Positions 12,563-21,713 of a stretch of DNA of 64,000 nucleotides are shown here, piece by piece; position 1 is the stretch's first letter, and each line of letters opens with the position of its first letter. The notes beneath the pieces are model-generated. The model did not search any database and had not been told where the DNA came from. It saw nothing but the letters and a program-made list of their open reading frames with translations. This DNA comes from Sphagnum compactum. Its lineage: Eukaryota; Bryophyta; Sphagnopsida; Sphagnales. The stretch covers positions 13,756,304 to 13,820,303 of the forward strand of contig OZ234496.1 in the NCBI GenBank assembly GCA_965153455.1. Reading direction: 5' to 3'. Position numbers and translations under genes: made by a program.

Positions 12563-13378
12563 AAGAAAATTCCAATTCATGGGAGCTAATATCTTTCATA
12601 GAATACATCTATAGTCATTATGGCTAGGTGTTGTGTCTCCTAGATTTATTTGGTGTTATAGGTTGTGAATATTTTATATATGATCTTAGAATGTGTTTGT
12701 AGTAATTGAGTTGTTCGCCAAAGGCACTAGAGGCTTTCCTCTATCAATCTTATGCATATTTTATATGTAGAAGGTGTCATTAGCGCTATAGAGAGTGTAG
12801 GTTGTTACATCTTAAAGTGAGTCATTGTTGTTGGGAGGGCTCTTTGTTCTTTTTAGGTTTCTCACACCTTTCCTTGTTTAATTTGCTTTACATCATTGGC
12901 GAGGGACTGAAGACATAGATTGCACATTGACATGTTATCTTGTTTGCTTTTGGACAATGGTCCTCTCTTTTTATTCCTCCCTTTCCTCTTTTGGATTGAT
13001 ATTTTTCCTCTAATAAAGTTTGGCAAGGATTCATTATCAAGTGAATGTCATTTTGTATGTTTTTTTTCCTATTCCAACATCTCTAATTCCAAGAAGTGGA
13101 AAGGCCTACGAGAATAGTTCAAAACACACATCTTCTTAGCTAGCTAGCAAGCTTTTGTGCGTGAGTGAGTTGGGTTTTACATTGTATACTATATGGGTTG
13201 ATTATGACATCCTAGACATTCATTGAGAGTGCATATAGAAAGAACGTCTCCTATGATGACCATTATATGGGCCATGTTTCTTAACTTCTATGTAGGCCCG
13301 GAGACATGCCAACATTCTTCTAAACAATATATGAAAGTAAAAACATATAAGCATTCTTCCAAACAATAGAATGCACTT
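12563..13378. other. No gene recognised
   Basis: AT-rich sequence between the hAT element and repeat family B. A 65-codon plus-strand frame at 12920-13117 is hydrophobic at first but has no recognisable motif or regulatory context, so it is not called. Confidence 0.5.
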
Positions 13379-13725
13379 TCATGAGTTTTGTTTTGTCATG
13401 CTGAGATCTCTCAAACTACGGTGCTTCTTGCTGCGCTCTTGGTATCTTTGGAAAGGTCTGGATGAGTAGGGATGCACCGGCTTGGTTTGAGAATGTTTGG
13501 AGCTACAATGTGGGAAGAAGCTATTGATTATTGAACCATTTTCTAAATGAAAATTGGAACTGAAAACTGTATTGGAATTTGGGGGCCTTCTTGATGTTGT
13601 TTGGAAAGTCTTGGGTGAGTCAAATTTCATAGAGTTTATTTCATAATTTTCAAAGCCCTAAACCCTGAACCCTAAAAATCAGTTGAGCCCTCAATGTGTT
13701 CACACTTGGGCCAATGACACAAGTT
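13379..13725 (+). repeat. Dispersed repeat family B, copy 1
   Basis: This aligns by eye with 40014-40424. Both start TTTTGTTTTGT..GTCATG.TGA.ATCT, share GATGAGTAG.G.TGCA, AAGCTATTGAT/AAT.TTGAAC and GGAAAG.C.TTG.TGAGT, and end with the same GTTCACACTTGGGCCA. It abuts the promoter side of the TMEM230-like gene. Confidence 0.7.
13655..13676. promoter_or_regulatory. Telo-box cluster upstream of the TMEM230-like gene
   Basis: GCCCTAAACCCTGAACCCTAAA contains AAACCCT-type units. Telo-boxes are known in plant promoters, notably of growth and translation genes, where TRB and PUR-alpha proteins bind. It lies about 420 bp before the ATG. Its role here is inferred only from sequence and position. Confidence 0.4.
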
Positions 13726-14092
13726 ACAATAGGATTACCAAGAGTTTGGCACCCAACCATAGCCCAACCGCATGGTTTGTACTTAACCCATGTATATGGG
13801 GAACAGAGATGGAGATGGAAGGAAGAGATGAGTTTGAAACAAATCCAATGGCAACGAAGCGAAGAAGAAATCAGAGCAAACAAAGAGCAAGCAAACCCTA
13901 ACTGGTGCTTCTTCTCATTGTGTTTCTTTTCGTCGTCGTCGTCCGTCTAGAGTAATTGGTTGTCTTGGAATATAGGACAGAGGCTTTGAGGTTGTCTCTG
14001 TTATTGTTGTTTTTGATTCCAAGAAAGAAATTCTGGAAATTGTTGCAAAGGAAGTTAGAATTTTTTTTAGTGCGGAGATCGAGAAAGAAAAG

Positions 14093-14684
14093 ATGGCGTA
14101 CGTCGATCATACGTTTTCTATAAGCGACGATTCTACAGGCACTTTCATCGTGCACAACAAGCCTCCTGTGAAAGAGATTGCGTTCGCTATTGCTTTGTTG
14201 TCACTTGGAGCGCTTGGTTTGATTTTCGGGATCATCATGACTTATAACAAGGTCGGGGGAGATAGGGGCCACGGTAAACCTTTCTTTCTTTTTTTGTCCC
14301 CCTTCCCCTTCTTTCTTTCCTCACTCTGCAACTTTCTGTGGTTTTCTCTCATGACTGGATAGTCTTGACGATCGGCTGAGATAATAATAAGCAGGTCAAG
14401 TCTTTTTGATGTTTCTGTCACAATCTTGTGGATGCGAGATCCTTAGTCAAAGGTGCTAAGTTAGTGGAAAGAACTAAGACTAGGGTTAGTGCTAGGTGCG
14501 GTAGTAGTAATGGCGCTTTGGAAATAGTTCGTAACTTGCTACATTGTTTTCTTCTGTGTCAGGAATTGCTTTCTCAATTCTTGGAGCTCTTCTGTTTATG
14601 CCTGGCTTTTACTATACCAGGATTGCATATTATGCTTACAAAGGTTACAAAGGGTTTTCGTTCTCCAATATTCCGTCTGTCTGA
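14093..14684 (+). CDS. TMEM230/DUF872-family small transmembrane protein (2 exons)
   Basis: Two exons, 14093-14273 and 14563-14684, encode a 100-residue protein. The donor is ACG|GTAAAC and the acceptor GTCAG|GA; the 289-bp intron falls in phase 1 and splits a glycine codon. Family hallmarks are [10 protein letters not shown] at the start, NKPPVKEIA at 22-30, a first membrane segment (about 29-51), [11 protein letters not shown], a second membrane segment (about 62-79), and the C-terminal block [19 protein letters not shown]. The last block is nearly invariant in plant DUF872 proteins. TMEM230 proteins are small two-pass membrane proteins of endosomal and secretory vesicles; the human member acts in synaptic and recycling vesicle traffic, but the plant role is unknown. 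Length is normal for the plant family. The start is the first ATG after a purine-rich leader with no competing frame. It is convergent with the D27-like gene downstream. Confidence 0.95.
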
Positions 14685-15949
14685 GACAAGCAAATGAACC
14701 AAAACCACAAGTAGGTATTTTTGTATGGGATTGGATTCCTCATGCCAAAATATCCAGGTGATTTCTTTAAGCAGAGAAAATGGGAGATCGAGTGTGCATG
14801 CTTGCCACTGGTTGGATATTTTTATTGTCTTGATCCTTGATGCTATTCAGATCATTTTCACTGCAACAGGTACATGAGAGGACCACCCTTAGTATAGAGA
14901 CATGAGTTTCAGGTTGTGGAGGGGGGCAACCTTGTTGCTCAAGGAAAGAAGAGAGTTTGGTAAATTTAATCACAGGTGGCAGAGTCTCACACATCAAGCA
15001 TCTCATATTTAGATAACTTGGAAGTGATGAATATTGACCATTCCTTTAACAATGTGAACACTGTCTCTGCTGCGCTGAATGTGGACAAAAGAAACTCCTG
15101 GTCTCTCCCTGTACATAATGGATTTTTGTCTAAGAAGATGGCTCACAGACACTCCTTTGCCCCAGATTGATTCCCCTGTGTTTGTCTAATGAATTTGTGA
15201 TATCCCTGTCTCTTTCTTTACTCATGGTACCAGATGAGGCATCTACAGTAGGATGTCCTGATTTGTGTTTGAACTCTGACACTTAATTAGGGCTTTTCTG
15301 AAGTCAATCAATGATTTCAGGACTGACTCTTGTTCCTCTTCTACATATCAGTTTGGTACTGGCAGGTGTTGATGCACAAACATTTTAGAGTATCCTCTGA
15401 CATCAGACTTTTTTATTATTGGTTTTGAAAATGAAAGGTCCAATGTGGGCATCTGAACTATGTACAGCTCCACTGATCTAGTGTGTTCTTGATTGCTCCT
15501 GCATGAAGAATGTTTAAAGTCTTGGGGAGTGTGAAGGAGATAAGAACCACACCCAGTTGTTGCCAAGTGCTGCACTTTTATTGTCTGCAGTGCTTTGTTC
15601 TCCATTTGGAGATACACTTGGAAGCTATCTGCTTGATGCATTACAGAACAATTTTGTGGCCAGGAAAGCTTGCTGGTGAAGATTTGATGATAAGTAATAC
15701 AATACATGCACATCTGGTAAGCTTGTTTTACACTGCAGTTGTGCAGATCAGAAAGCAATCAGGCAACAATAGATATTGACAGGAACAAAATGCAGTAAGT
15801 TACACTGTTCTTGTACAATCCAAGCATGTACAAGAAAGCTTTAGTATATAACATGCCATTTGGTGTGTGTATGTGCAAAATTCTGATTTTTTTTTGCAGT
15901 CAATTGCAACAAGCTCTACATGTCTCTGCTTTGGAAAGTTTTTCTAGTA
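14685..15949. other. Convergent intergenic region between TMEM230-like and D27-like genes
   Basis: This probably holds the 3' untranslated regions of both flanking genes. Composition is gene-like rather than AT-rich. A 64-codon plus frame at about 14976-15170 follows an acceptor-like CAG and reads as serine- and asparagine-rich protein. It has no ATG start of its own and no recognised family, so it could be an alternative 3' exon or chance. Frames at 15348-15779 overlap on both strands and neither is recognisable. Confidence 0.4.
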
Positions 15950-18552
15950 TCATCTAAGCTTTGGACATACAGCAGAAGTACTTGAGGTTGGGCATTTACT
16001 AAAACAGCCTTGCTGCAATGCGGGATCATCCTCAGGTCGTGGTGGTATCTGACCAAATATCATTTCACAACTCAAGTCTTCAAAATTGGGCTCCATTGTC
16101 AATGGCATCCTGCACCAACAAATTGTTTTTCAGCAAAAATTTCACGTGTTCAGCAAGGGGGGAAATCAAATTCTACAACTGCTGACAATAGATATACAGA
16201 GAAACCCACTGACAAAATCTTTTGAATAGAGAGAGGAGAACATGCTTGTTAAGAGTTAACCAATCCACTGAAAAAATCTTCTGAATAGAGAGGTACGCAT
16301 GTCTGGTAAGCAATACCCCAGCTCTTCTGTGAAGAAATATTGTGTTGGGAGTTTGCACAGGTTCACACAAAGTCCTGTACACCCACTTGTTTCAAGATAC
16401 CGGCACTTCTGTATGTGCACGCCACTTCTTAGTTTCTTGTCTTGGATTGTCACCTCAACCACCTTTTGCACATCCATGAATTATAGAGCATTAGCTTTGA
16501 TCAGACTCAAAAATTTTGAACAAGCAAACATGATAGACAGTACTAACTAAAATTGAAATACTTGTGCACAATGCTGCATACTTATACCTTCAGATGTATC
16601 AAATAATCTTTCTGCTGTGCACTAAATCTAGATATAATAGTATCATATAAATGAAATGGCAAACAAATCTTCACAACAACAATTTAAAGGTAACACATAA
16701 CATTGAGATGCTGTCATAAAGTTATGAGAATTGATCACAAAGTTGCAGGCAACAGCCTTCATCATGAAAGCAATGACAAGGTGCGATAACTACCCACTGA
16801 CTTCATCAGCTCACAAACTTTCAGACTATCACCTTGACTTCATTGGCCCCTGATGGTGGGTGTAGGTAAGTAAATAATAGTCCACCCAAAATCTGGGCAA
16901 ACCATTATACAAAATCTGCCTCCTGAGTTTCTGTTGCATTTCTAGAAGCAACATGAAGACTTGAGTCATGGTGTTAGCTAGCACTCAAGAGACATAGCTA
17001 AAATGGAATCAATCCGATTACAGTGAAAACAACTCCATAATGACAAGTTAAGTATACCAAATAGTGTTAGTGTCAGTTCTTGCCAATTGAAAACAAGACA
17101 GAAGAAAGAATGAATAACATTCTGAGTGAGTGTCACAAAGTACTTGACCATCAGCCTCATCACAAATGGCATGGCACAGTGACCAGCTTTCCCATTACTC
17201 TCCACTGACTTGATCAGCTCTCCCAACAGTGGGTGTACTTAAAGAGTACCTGATAATCTGCTCAAAACTTAGGAAAGAAAATGTAAAATAATGTGTTCTG
17301 AGTTTTTTTGTTGCATTTAAAAAAGTGGATTACTAAGTCATGATGTTGGCTAGCAGCACTCCACTCCAAAACCATAGCTAAATGGGAAAAACAGTCAATT
17401 GTATCCTCATCATGCTGCAACAAGCTTGAATGTTGCAGATATATGGACTTTGAACTATTTGCAACTGTTCTCACAAAAACACATTTGAACGTATGCTTGT
17501 GGACTGTATGCGACAGCAGCCAGGTGAAGAAGCAATGTAGCATGGAAGAGGGGGTGGAAAGTCATCCTACCTCACAAGGTCCTACAAGCCATGAGAAGAA
17601 AAGTGGAGTGATGCGAGCGTTCAGAGCAGCTCCCCAATCTGAGTAAGGAAATAACTGTCGGAACCATGTGGGCACACTAGGGAAGCCCTTCACGCACAAA
17701 CACACAATGACCTCCATGTTGAGCTTCTTCACCACACTTCACAACATCTCCAAAAGGCACAAATATTTAACTTCAAAGAAATCTGCTGCAGTTTGCCCAT
17801 ATCTGCAGAGTAAACTCTCTCCCATACCCTCCAGGAGGACTCTGAATTTTTTCTTTGTAAAGCATAAAAGCCTTGCAGAGATGCATTTCTCCCATGGATT
17901 ATGTACTAGTCAAGAATGGCATACAGGAGGTCTATCACTTCTTGGAGAGTTTGTCAATCCAGTTGAAATTTCTGAGTGAATCTCTCACACATGCAAAGCT
18001 CAAACATGAGAAGCTCCTCAAATTCAAAAGAGAAGCAGCTTCTCCAAGTTTTCTACCATCAGAAAAGAAAAATATAGAATTGCACCTTGAGGACTGCAGT
18101 CTGTTGTTCTGCTGCAGATTTGCCAGCTGCCAAAGCATGCGACACCTCCACCATGCCTTGATATCCCTCATTCCAGCTTCTTGGAGACTGCATGGGAAAA
18201 GACAACATAGCTGTTGCTGCAATGGGTGGAAACACCAAGCAGAGATGTCCAAAGGAAAGAAACAGAGGACAGAAACTTTGCCTGCACTTTGGCTCACCTG
18301 CCAACCAGCAACTCGGCCAAAAGCCTGCCGGCAACCATTGATGAAGAGCAGATCGAACACAGAATCCTTATACTCCGTTTTGGGTGCTTGAGAGTCACGC
18401 GTATTGCTCGTCGTGTTTTGCTTTTCTGAGCGAGTCTCAATCGGACTCATGAGCTTGTTGCATCTTCCCGTGCTGCTCCTGGAAATCTGCGAGGAGAATA
18501 GTGAAGAAGGCTTGTTGCAGCAAAGCAACGGTCCACCCGCAATTGCCAACAT
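15950..18552 (-). CDS. D27-family (DUF4033) beta-carotene isomerase-like protein, plastid (5 exons)
   Basis: In transcript order the exons are 18552-18298, 18187-18086, 17687-17571, 16453-16317 and 16109-15950, total 771 bp, giving 256 residues and a TGA stop. All junctions are GT-AG, with phases 0, 0, 0 and 2. Residues 1-55 are rich in Ser, Arg, Lys and Thr and lack acidic clusters, as in a chloroplast transit peptide. Then come [44 protein letters not shown] (about 165-175), a cysteine-rich block [23 protein letters not shown], and [16 protein letters not shown]. These are the DUF4033 landmarks in order. DWARF27 isomerises all-trans to 9-cis beta-carotene, the entry step to carlactone and strigolactones. 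Length is normal for the family. The [12 protein letters not shown] region and the CPKLR tail remind me of the D27-LIKE2 branch, whose substrate range is less settled; that subgrouping is from memory. The third acceptor (GTGAAG|GGC) is inferred from the family alignment and is the least certain. Confidence 0.93.
16795..17420. repeat. Degenerate direct duplication in the largest D27 intron
   Basis: Two blocks share words in the same order: CCACTGACTT.ATCAGCTC, CTGAGTTT.T.TTGCATTT, AGTCATG.TGTT.GCTAGCA and CATAGCTAAA.TGG. They start near 16795 and 17203 and lie inside the 1.1-kb intron 3 (16454-17570). A shorter pair, CCACTGA.AAAATCTT.TGAATAGAGAG, occurs at about 16207 and 16265 in intron 4. 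These are probably local duplications with no coding role. Confidence 0.55.
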
Positions 18553-19607
18553 TTCCGCCACGCCGCGCGAAGTGCTTCTTCTTCTTCGTCTGCCGGTGGT
18601 GTGCTCGGTCCCGCGATGCGATGAGAACTCCGACCAGGGTTACGGCGACAAGCAAGAAGAGCTGCTATGAAAACCTAGCTAACCCCGTCGTCGTTCCTCC
18701 GATCTTACAGATCATGGGATTGCCGGTCCCACCGTCTCTCTTCCGTCAATCTCAGCCTGTCCTCGTAGCATGGATACGCTCTGTGCTTGTGCGGGGAGTG
18801 GCGGCGGCGACGAACCCATTGACGGCTAACGGTACTTTTCTGCAGCATGACATGAAATTCCTGCAACTCCAGCAATTCAAGTAGATATGGAATCCTTTCA
18901 AGAAAGAATCAACTTAAGGATATAGTGCCTGAAGGGTCTAGGGTTTAGTGCAGTCTCACTTTGTTCATTTTGAGAACTGTGCATTTCATGGGAGAGCCAC
19001 GAGTTCTTCTTCTACAGAGTGTTAACAAATCCTGTGCGTGACTGCAAAAACATTTGAAATCTGTTCTCTACAAAAGCTTCATGATGCTACACAGAGAAAT
19101 CCTGGAAGGGAGTGAGGGACGACAGCCTTATCACAACATGGTGCCACACAAAATCCAGCACAAGCCTCCGCCATTGAATCAAACTAGGCAAAAGCCTCCG
19201 TCACAGCGTAGTTACACAATTCCCTAACATCAAGACAAATGTAGGTGTGGCTTGGCCATCTATCTACCTTGATGAGCAGCTGACACCCACCATAGAAAGA
19301 AAGAGCTAGTAAACCACAGCAAGAAAAATAAAATGGAATGAGAAATGCTCATCAAGACCTGAATATGCATGTGACAGGAGCAATGCACAATCTGCACATA
19401 TTGCAAATGCAACAATTGAAGAACCAGAAGAAAGTCATCACAAAATACATACACACAAAATTTGGCGTCTAAGACTTAGCACAATCCGATTTCGTTCATG
19501 TAGCTTCAAGAGATACACAGTAGTGCATTACATTCTTCACTCCCAAATTTCCCCTTTCACCTCCTGCCTCCCTCCTCGTCATCTCTTCAGGAACCCTCCG
19601 CACCACT

Positions 19608-20103
19608 AAAACCCTAAACCCTAAACTACCAAAACCCCAGCAGACGAGGCCCCAAAGAAGACAGCGGTGGGCGGGTATTAGAAACAAGGAACAGCCCCGG
19701 ACGTTATGAGGGCGGTTCTTAGGGTCCATAACCGGGGTTCTTAAAAAAGTCAAAGAATCCTATCCCCTATTTTATGTCTCCAAAGTGAGAACTGAGAACC
19801 CTAAAAAAACCCAAACCCTGTTCACACCTGTTCAAATTATGTACTTAAATTATTATGGTTACAAAAAGTTTCATCAAAACCCTAAAAATGGAACCCTGTT
19901 CACATTGCGAGTATACCTATCACCTACTTTATGTCTCAAAAGTGAGAACTGAGAACCCTAAAACAAAAAAACCCAAACCCTGTTCACATTATTGAAATTA
20001 TATAGGTTCTCAAATTATTATGGCTACAAAAAGTTTCATTAAAACCCTAAGCATAAAAACCCTAAAAACCGAAACCCTGTTCACATTGCGATCGTACTGC
20101 ACT
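19608..20103. promoter_or_regulatory. Telo-box-rich region with tandem duplication of about 157 bp
   Basis: AACCCTAAACCCTAAAC occurs at about 19610-19626. Two direct copies of a roughly 160-170 bp unit follow (about 19764-19905 and 19922-20085). Each reads TTTATGTCTC, AAGTGAGAACTGAGAACCCTAAA, ACCCAAACCCTGTTCACA, ATTATTATGG.TACAAAAAG, TTTCAT.AAAACCCTAA, ACCCTGTTCACATTGCGA in that order. The shared ATGTCTC words are 157 bp apart (19774 and 19931). About a dozen ACCCTA/AACCCT cores make this an unusually dense telo-box promoter. It could serve either or both divergent genes, or a transcript starting near 20100. Confidence 0.65.
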
Positions 20104-20126
20104 GTCGTCTCTTTTGGCCTTCGTCC

Positions 20127-20372
20127 ATGGCGTCGTCGTCGTTGCTGCGCTTGCTGTTGGTGACGCAAGACTCGTGTTTGTCCCGTTGCTGGGGTCGCAT
20201 CAAAGATCAAACGATCGAAGCTTTATACATCGGATCCAGTCTTGATCGCAAGACAATTTGTGTAAGCAGCAGCAGCTGTGAAATAATCACAAAAGTTTTT
20301 GTAGAAGATGTCGGAGATGACCCACTTTCTGACAACGATGATGATGACCTAGTTTACTTACGGCGACGATGA
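20127..20372 (+). CDS. Small open frame of unknown function (candidate only)
   Basis: An 81-codon ATG frame opens directly after the telo-box block. The protein starts MASSSLLRLLLV, with a basic hydrophobic N-terminus that could be a targeting peptide. It ends in an acidic DDPLSDNDDDD segment and RRR. I recognise no family. It could be a real microprotein, an upstream open frame in the leader of the NFRKB-like gene, or chance. Its position just downstream of a dense promoter-type region is the main argument for it. Confidence 0.2.
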   Translation: MASSSLLRLLLVTQDSCLSRCWGRIKDQTIEALYIGSSLDRKTICVSSSSCEIITKVFVEDVGDDPLSDNDDDDLVYLRRR

Positions 20373-21069
20373 AGACTAGTAGAGAAACCTTTGCTGCTGT
20401 TGCTGCCCTCCTTTCTTCCTTCCTTGGTTCACGAATCTCAGGCGCACCCAGTTTGGAATTTTGAAAAAAATTCATTAAGAAATTAAACAACTCGTGACAG
20501 TTTGCTGATGCGGAAGAAAGAGACACAAATGTGATGGGTAATCGGGAATGCGAGAAGAAGATCTTGTTGGTTTTGCGGGCGAGCTTTCTTGTATCATCAT
20601 CATCTCAGCTGAATATACTTCCGAGGATATACTAATGCTGCTGATTCTTCATGCAAAGTAGTAGTCTTCATCAGCATCATCATCATCACCTTCAGTTTTG
20701 CAGCGATTGCAAGCCAAAACATTTATTGAGTGCTGCTCGAAAATTGAACGATCGCTTGTTTTTTCGGACAATAAGACAAGAAGATGAATCGTAGAAATGG
20801 GTAGTTGGTAGATTGACTCCTGTTCTTCGAAATCTTTGAGAAAACCCAAGTTGTTTGTCGCGGGTTTACATGGAACAGTAGTGCATCAACCGTAGTAGAT
20901 CACGCTCTTGAACATCGGATTGATTGTGTTGCGCTCGTTGAAGATTGAAGATGTGTTAGATTGATTCCACACTTCTGGCATCTGGAGCATCAGCAGCAGC
21001 ATCAGGAAAAAAAAAAGGCAAACAGTGGAACGAAGAAGAAAAAGAAAACTTGGAAGCCAAGGGCGGATA

Positions 21070-21098
21070 TCCTTCCTTCCTTCCTTCCTTCCTTCCTT
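21070..21098. repeat. CCTT microsatellite
   Basis: Seven or so uninterrupted CTTC units lie in the presumed leader or promoter of the NFRKB-like gene. The region is pyrimidine-rich on the plus strand. Confidence 0.9.
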
Positions 21099-21612
21099 CT
21101 TTACGTGGGTTGCGGTAAAGCCGTTTTGACACCACCACTGACGACCGCACGCAGGCAGCTTTTGGAAAAGTCTTTCTTCTCCTCCGTCCCACCACGGACA
21201 GGCAGACAGAAGAGCGTTACTATTCTGGTCTCTATGGTCTAAGAAACGGGTAGTAGAGAGGGGGGTAGGCCTGGCTGAGAACTTGGATTTTGCGCCGCAG
21301 AAGACACAGACAGAGAGAGAGACTACGGGGGCTGTGTCCATTGTGGTTGCCATACAAACCATGCTTCTCCGTTGCCGGCAACTCGTCGTCTTGGTGCTGT
21401 AGCTCTACGTGTTTGTGATGCTTGCGGTGCTGCGCATGATGGACGCCCGTGCTTTGGAGTTCTAAATTCGAGAGGCTCGTGGTGGCGATTAGGGCAGCAA
21501 GTGCGCGTCGATGGGACAAACCCTTGAGTGCCTCAACTTGGCCATGGAAGGAGAGAAGAGAAGATCATGTCCTTGTGCAGGATTTGATTGAGTGGGTGGA
21601 GGTTTTGCCTTT

Positions 21613-21690
21613 GTGTGTGTGTTTGTGTGTGTGTGTGTGTGAGAGAGAGAGACACAGAGAGAGAGAGACAGAGACAGACAGACAGACTGT
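21613..21690. repeat. Compound GT/GA/GACA microsatellite in the 5' leader
   Basis: A GT run passes into GAGAGA and then CAGACAGACAGA, ending about 25 bp before the chosen NFRKB start codon. It gives an in-frame, low-complexity N-terminal extension from an upstream ATG at 21588. I reject this as coding because it is only repeat-encoded Cys-Val and Arg-Glu. GA-rich leaders are common in plant genes. Confidence 0.85.
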
Positions 21691-21713
21691 GTGGGGAAGA
21701 GGTGAGTTTCGCT

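Larger units (their letters stand above)
18553..21713. other. Divergent intergenic region between D27-like and NFRKB-like genes
   Basis: About 3.2 kb separates the two start codons. It should contain both promoters and 5' untranslated regions. Composition is mixed, with CpG-containing GC-rich patches (18540-18820, 19660-19740, 20100-20260, 21230-21560), typical of promoters and leaders here. Notable contents are listed separately: the telo-box duplication, one small open frame and microsatellites. Other frames overlap on both strands and show no family resemblance. Confidence 0.5.

Noticed and set aside
17935-18561. 208-codon single frame on the minus strand
   Set aside because: It is partly D27 exon 1 read through its intron and then out of frame across exon 2. 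Its first codon is GTG. The spliced model with family motifs explains the region better.
21588-21713. Upstream ATG extension of the NFRKB-like protein
   Set aside because: It encodes only the GT/GA microsatellite as Cys-Val and Arg-Glu repeats. The ATG at 21714 starts a protein of normal family type.
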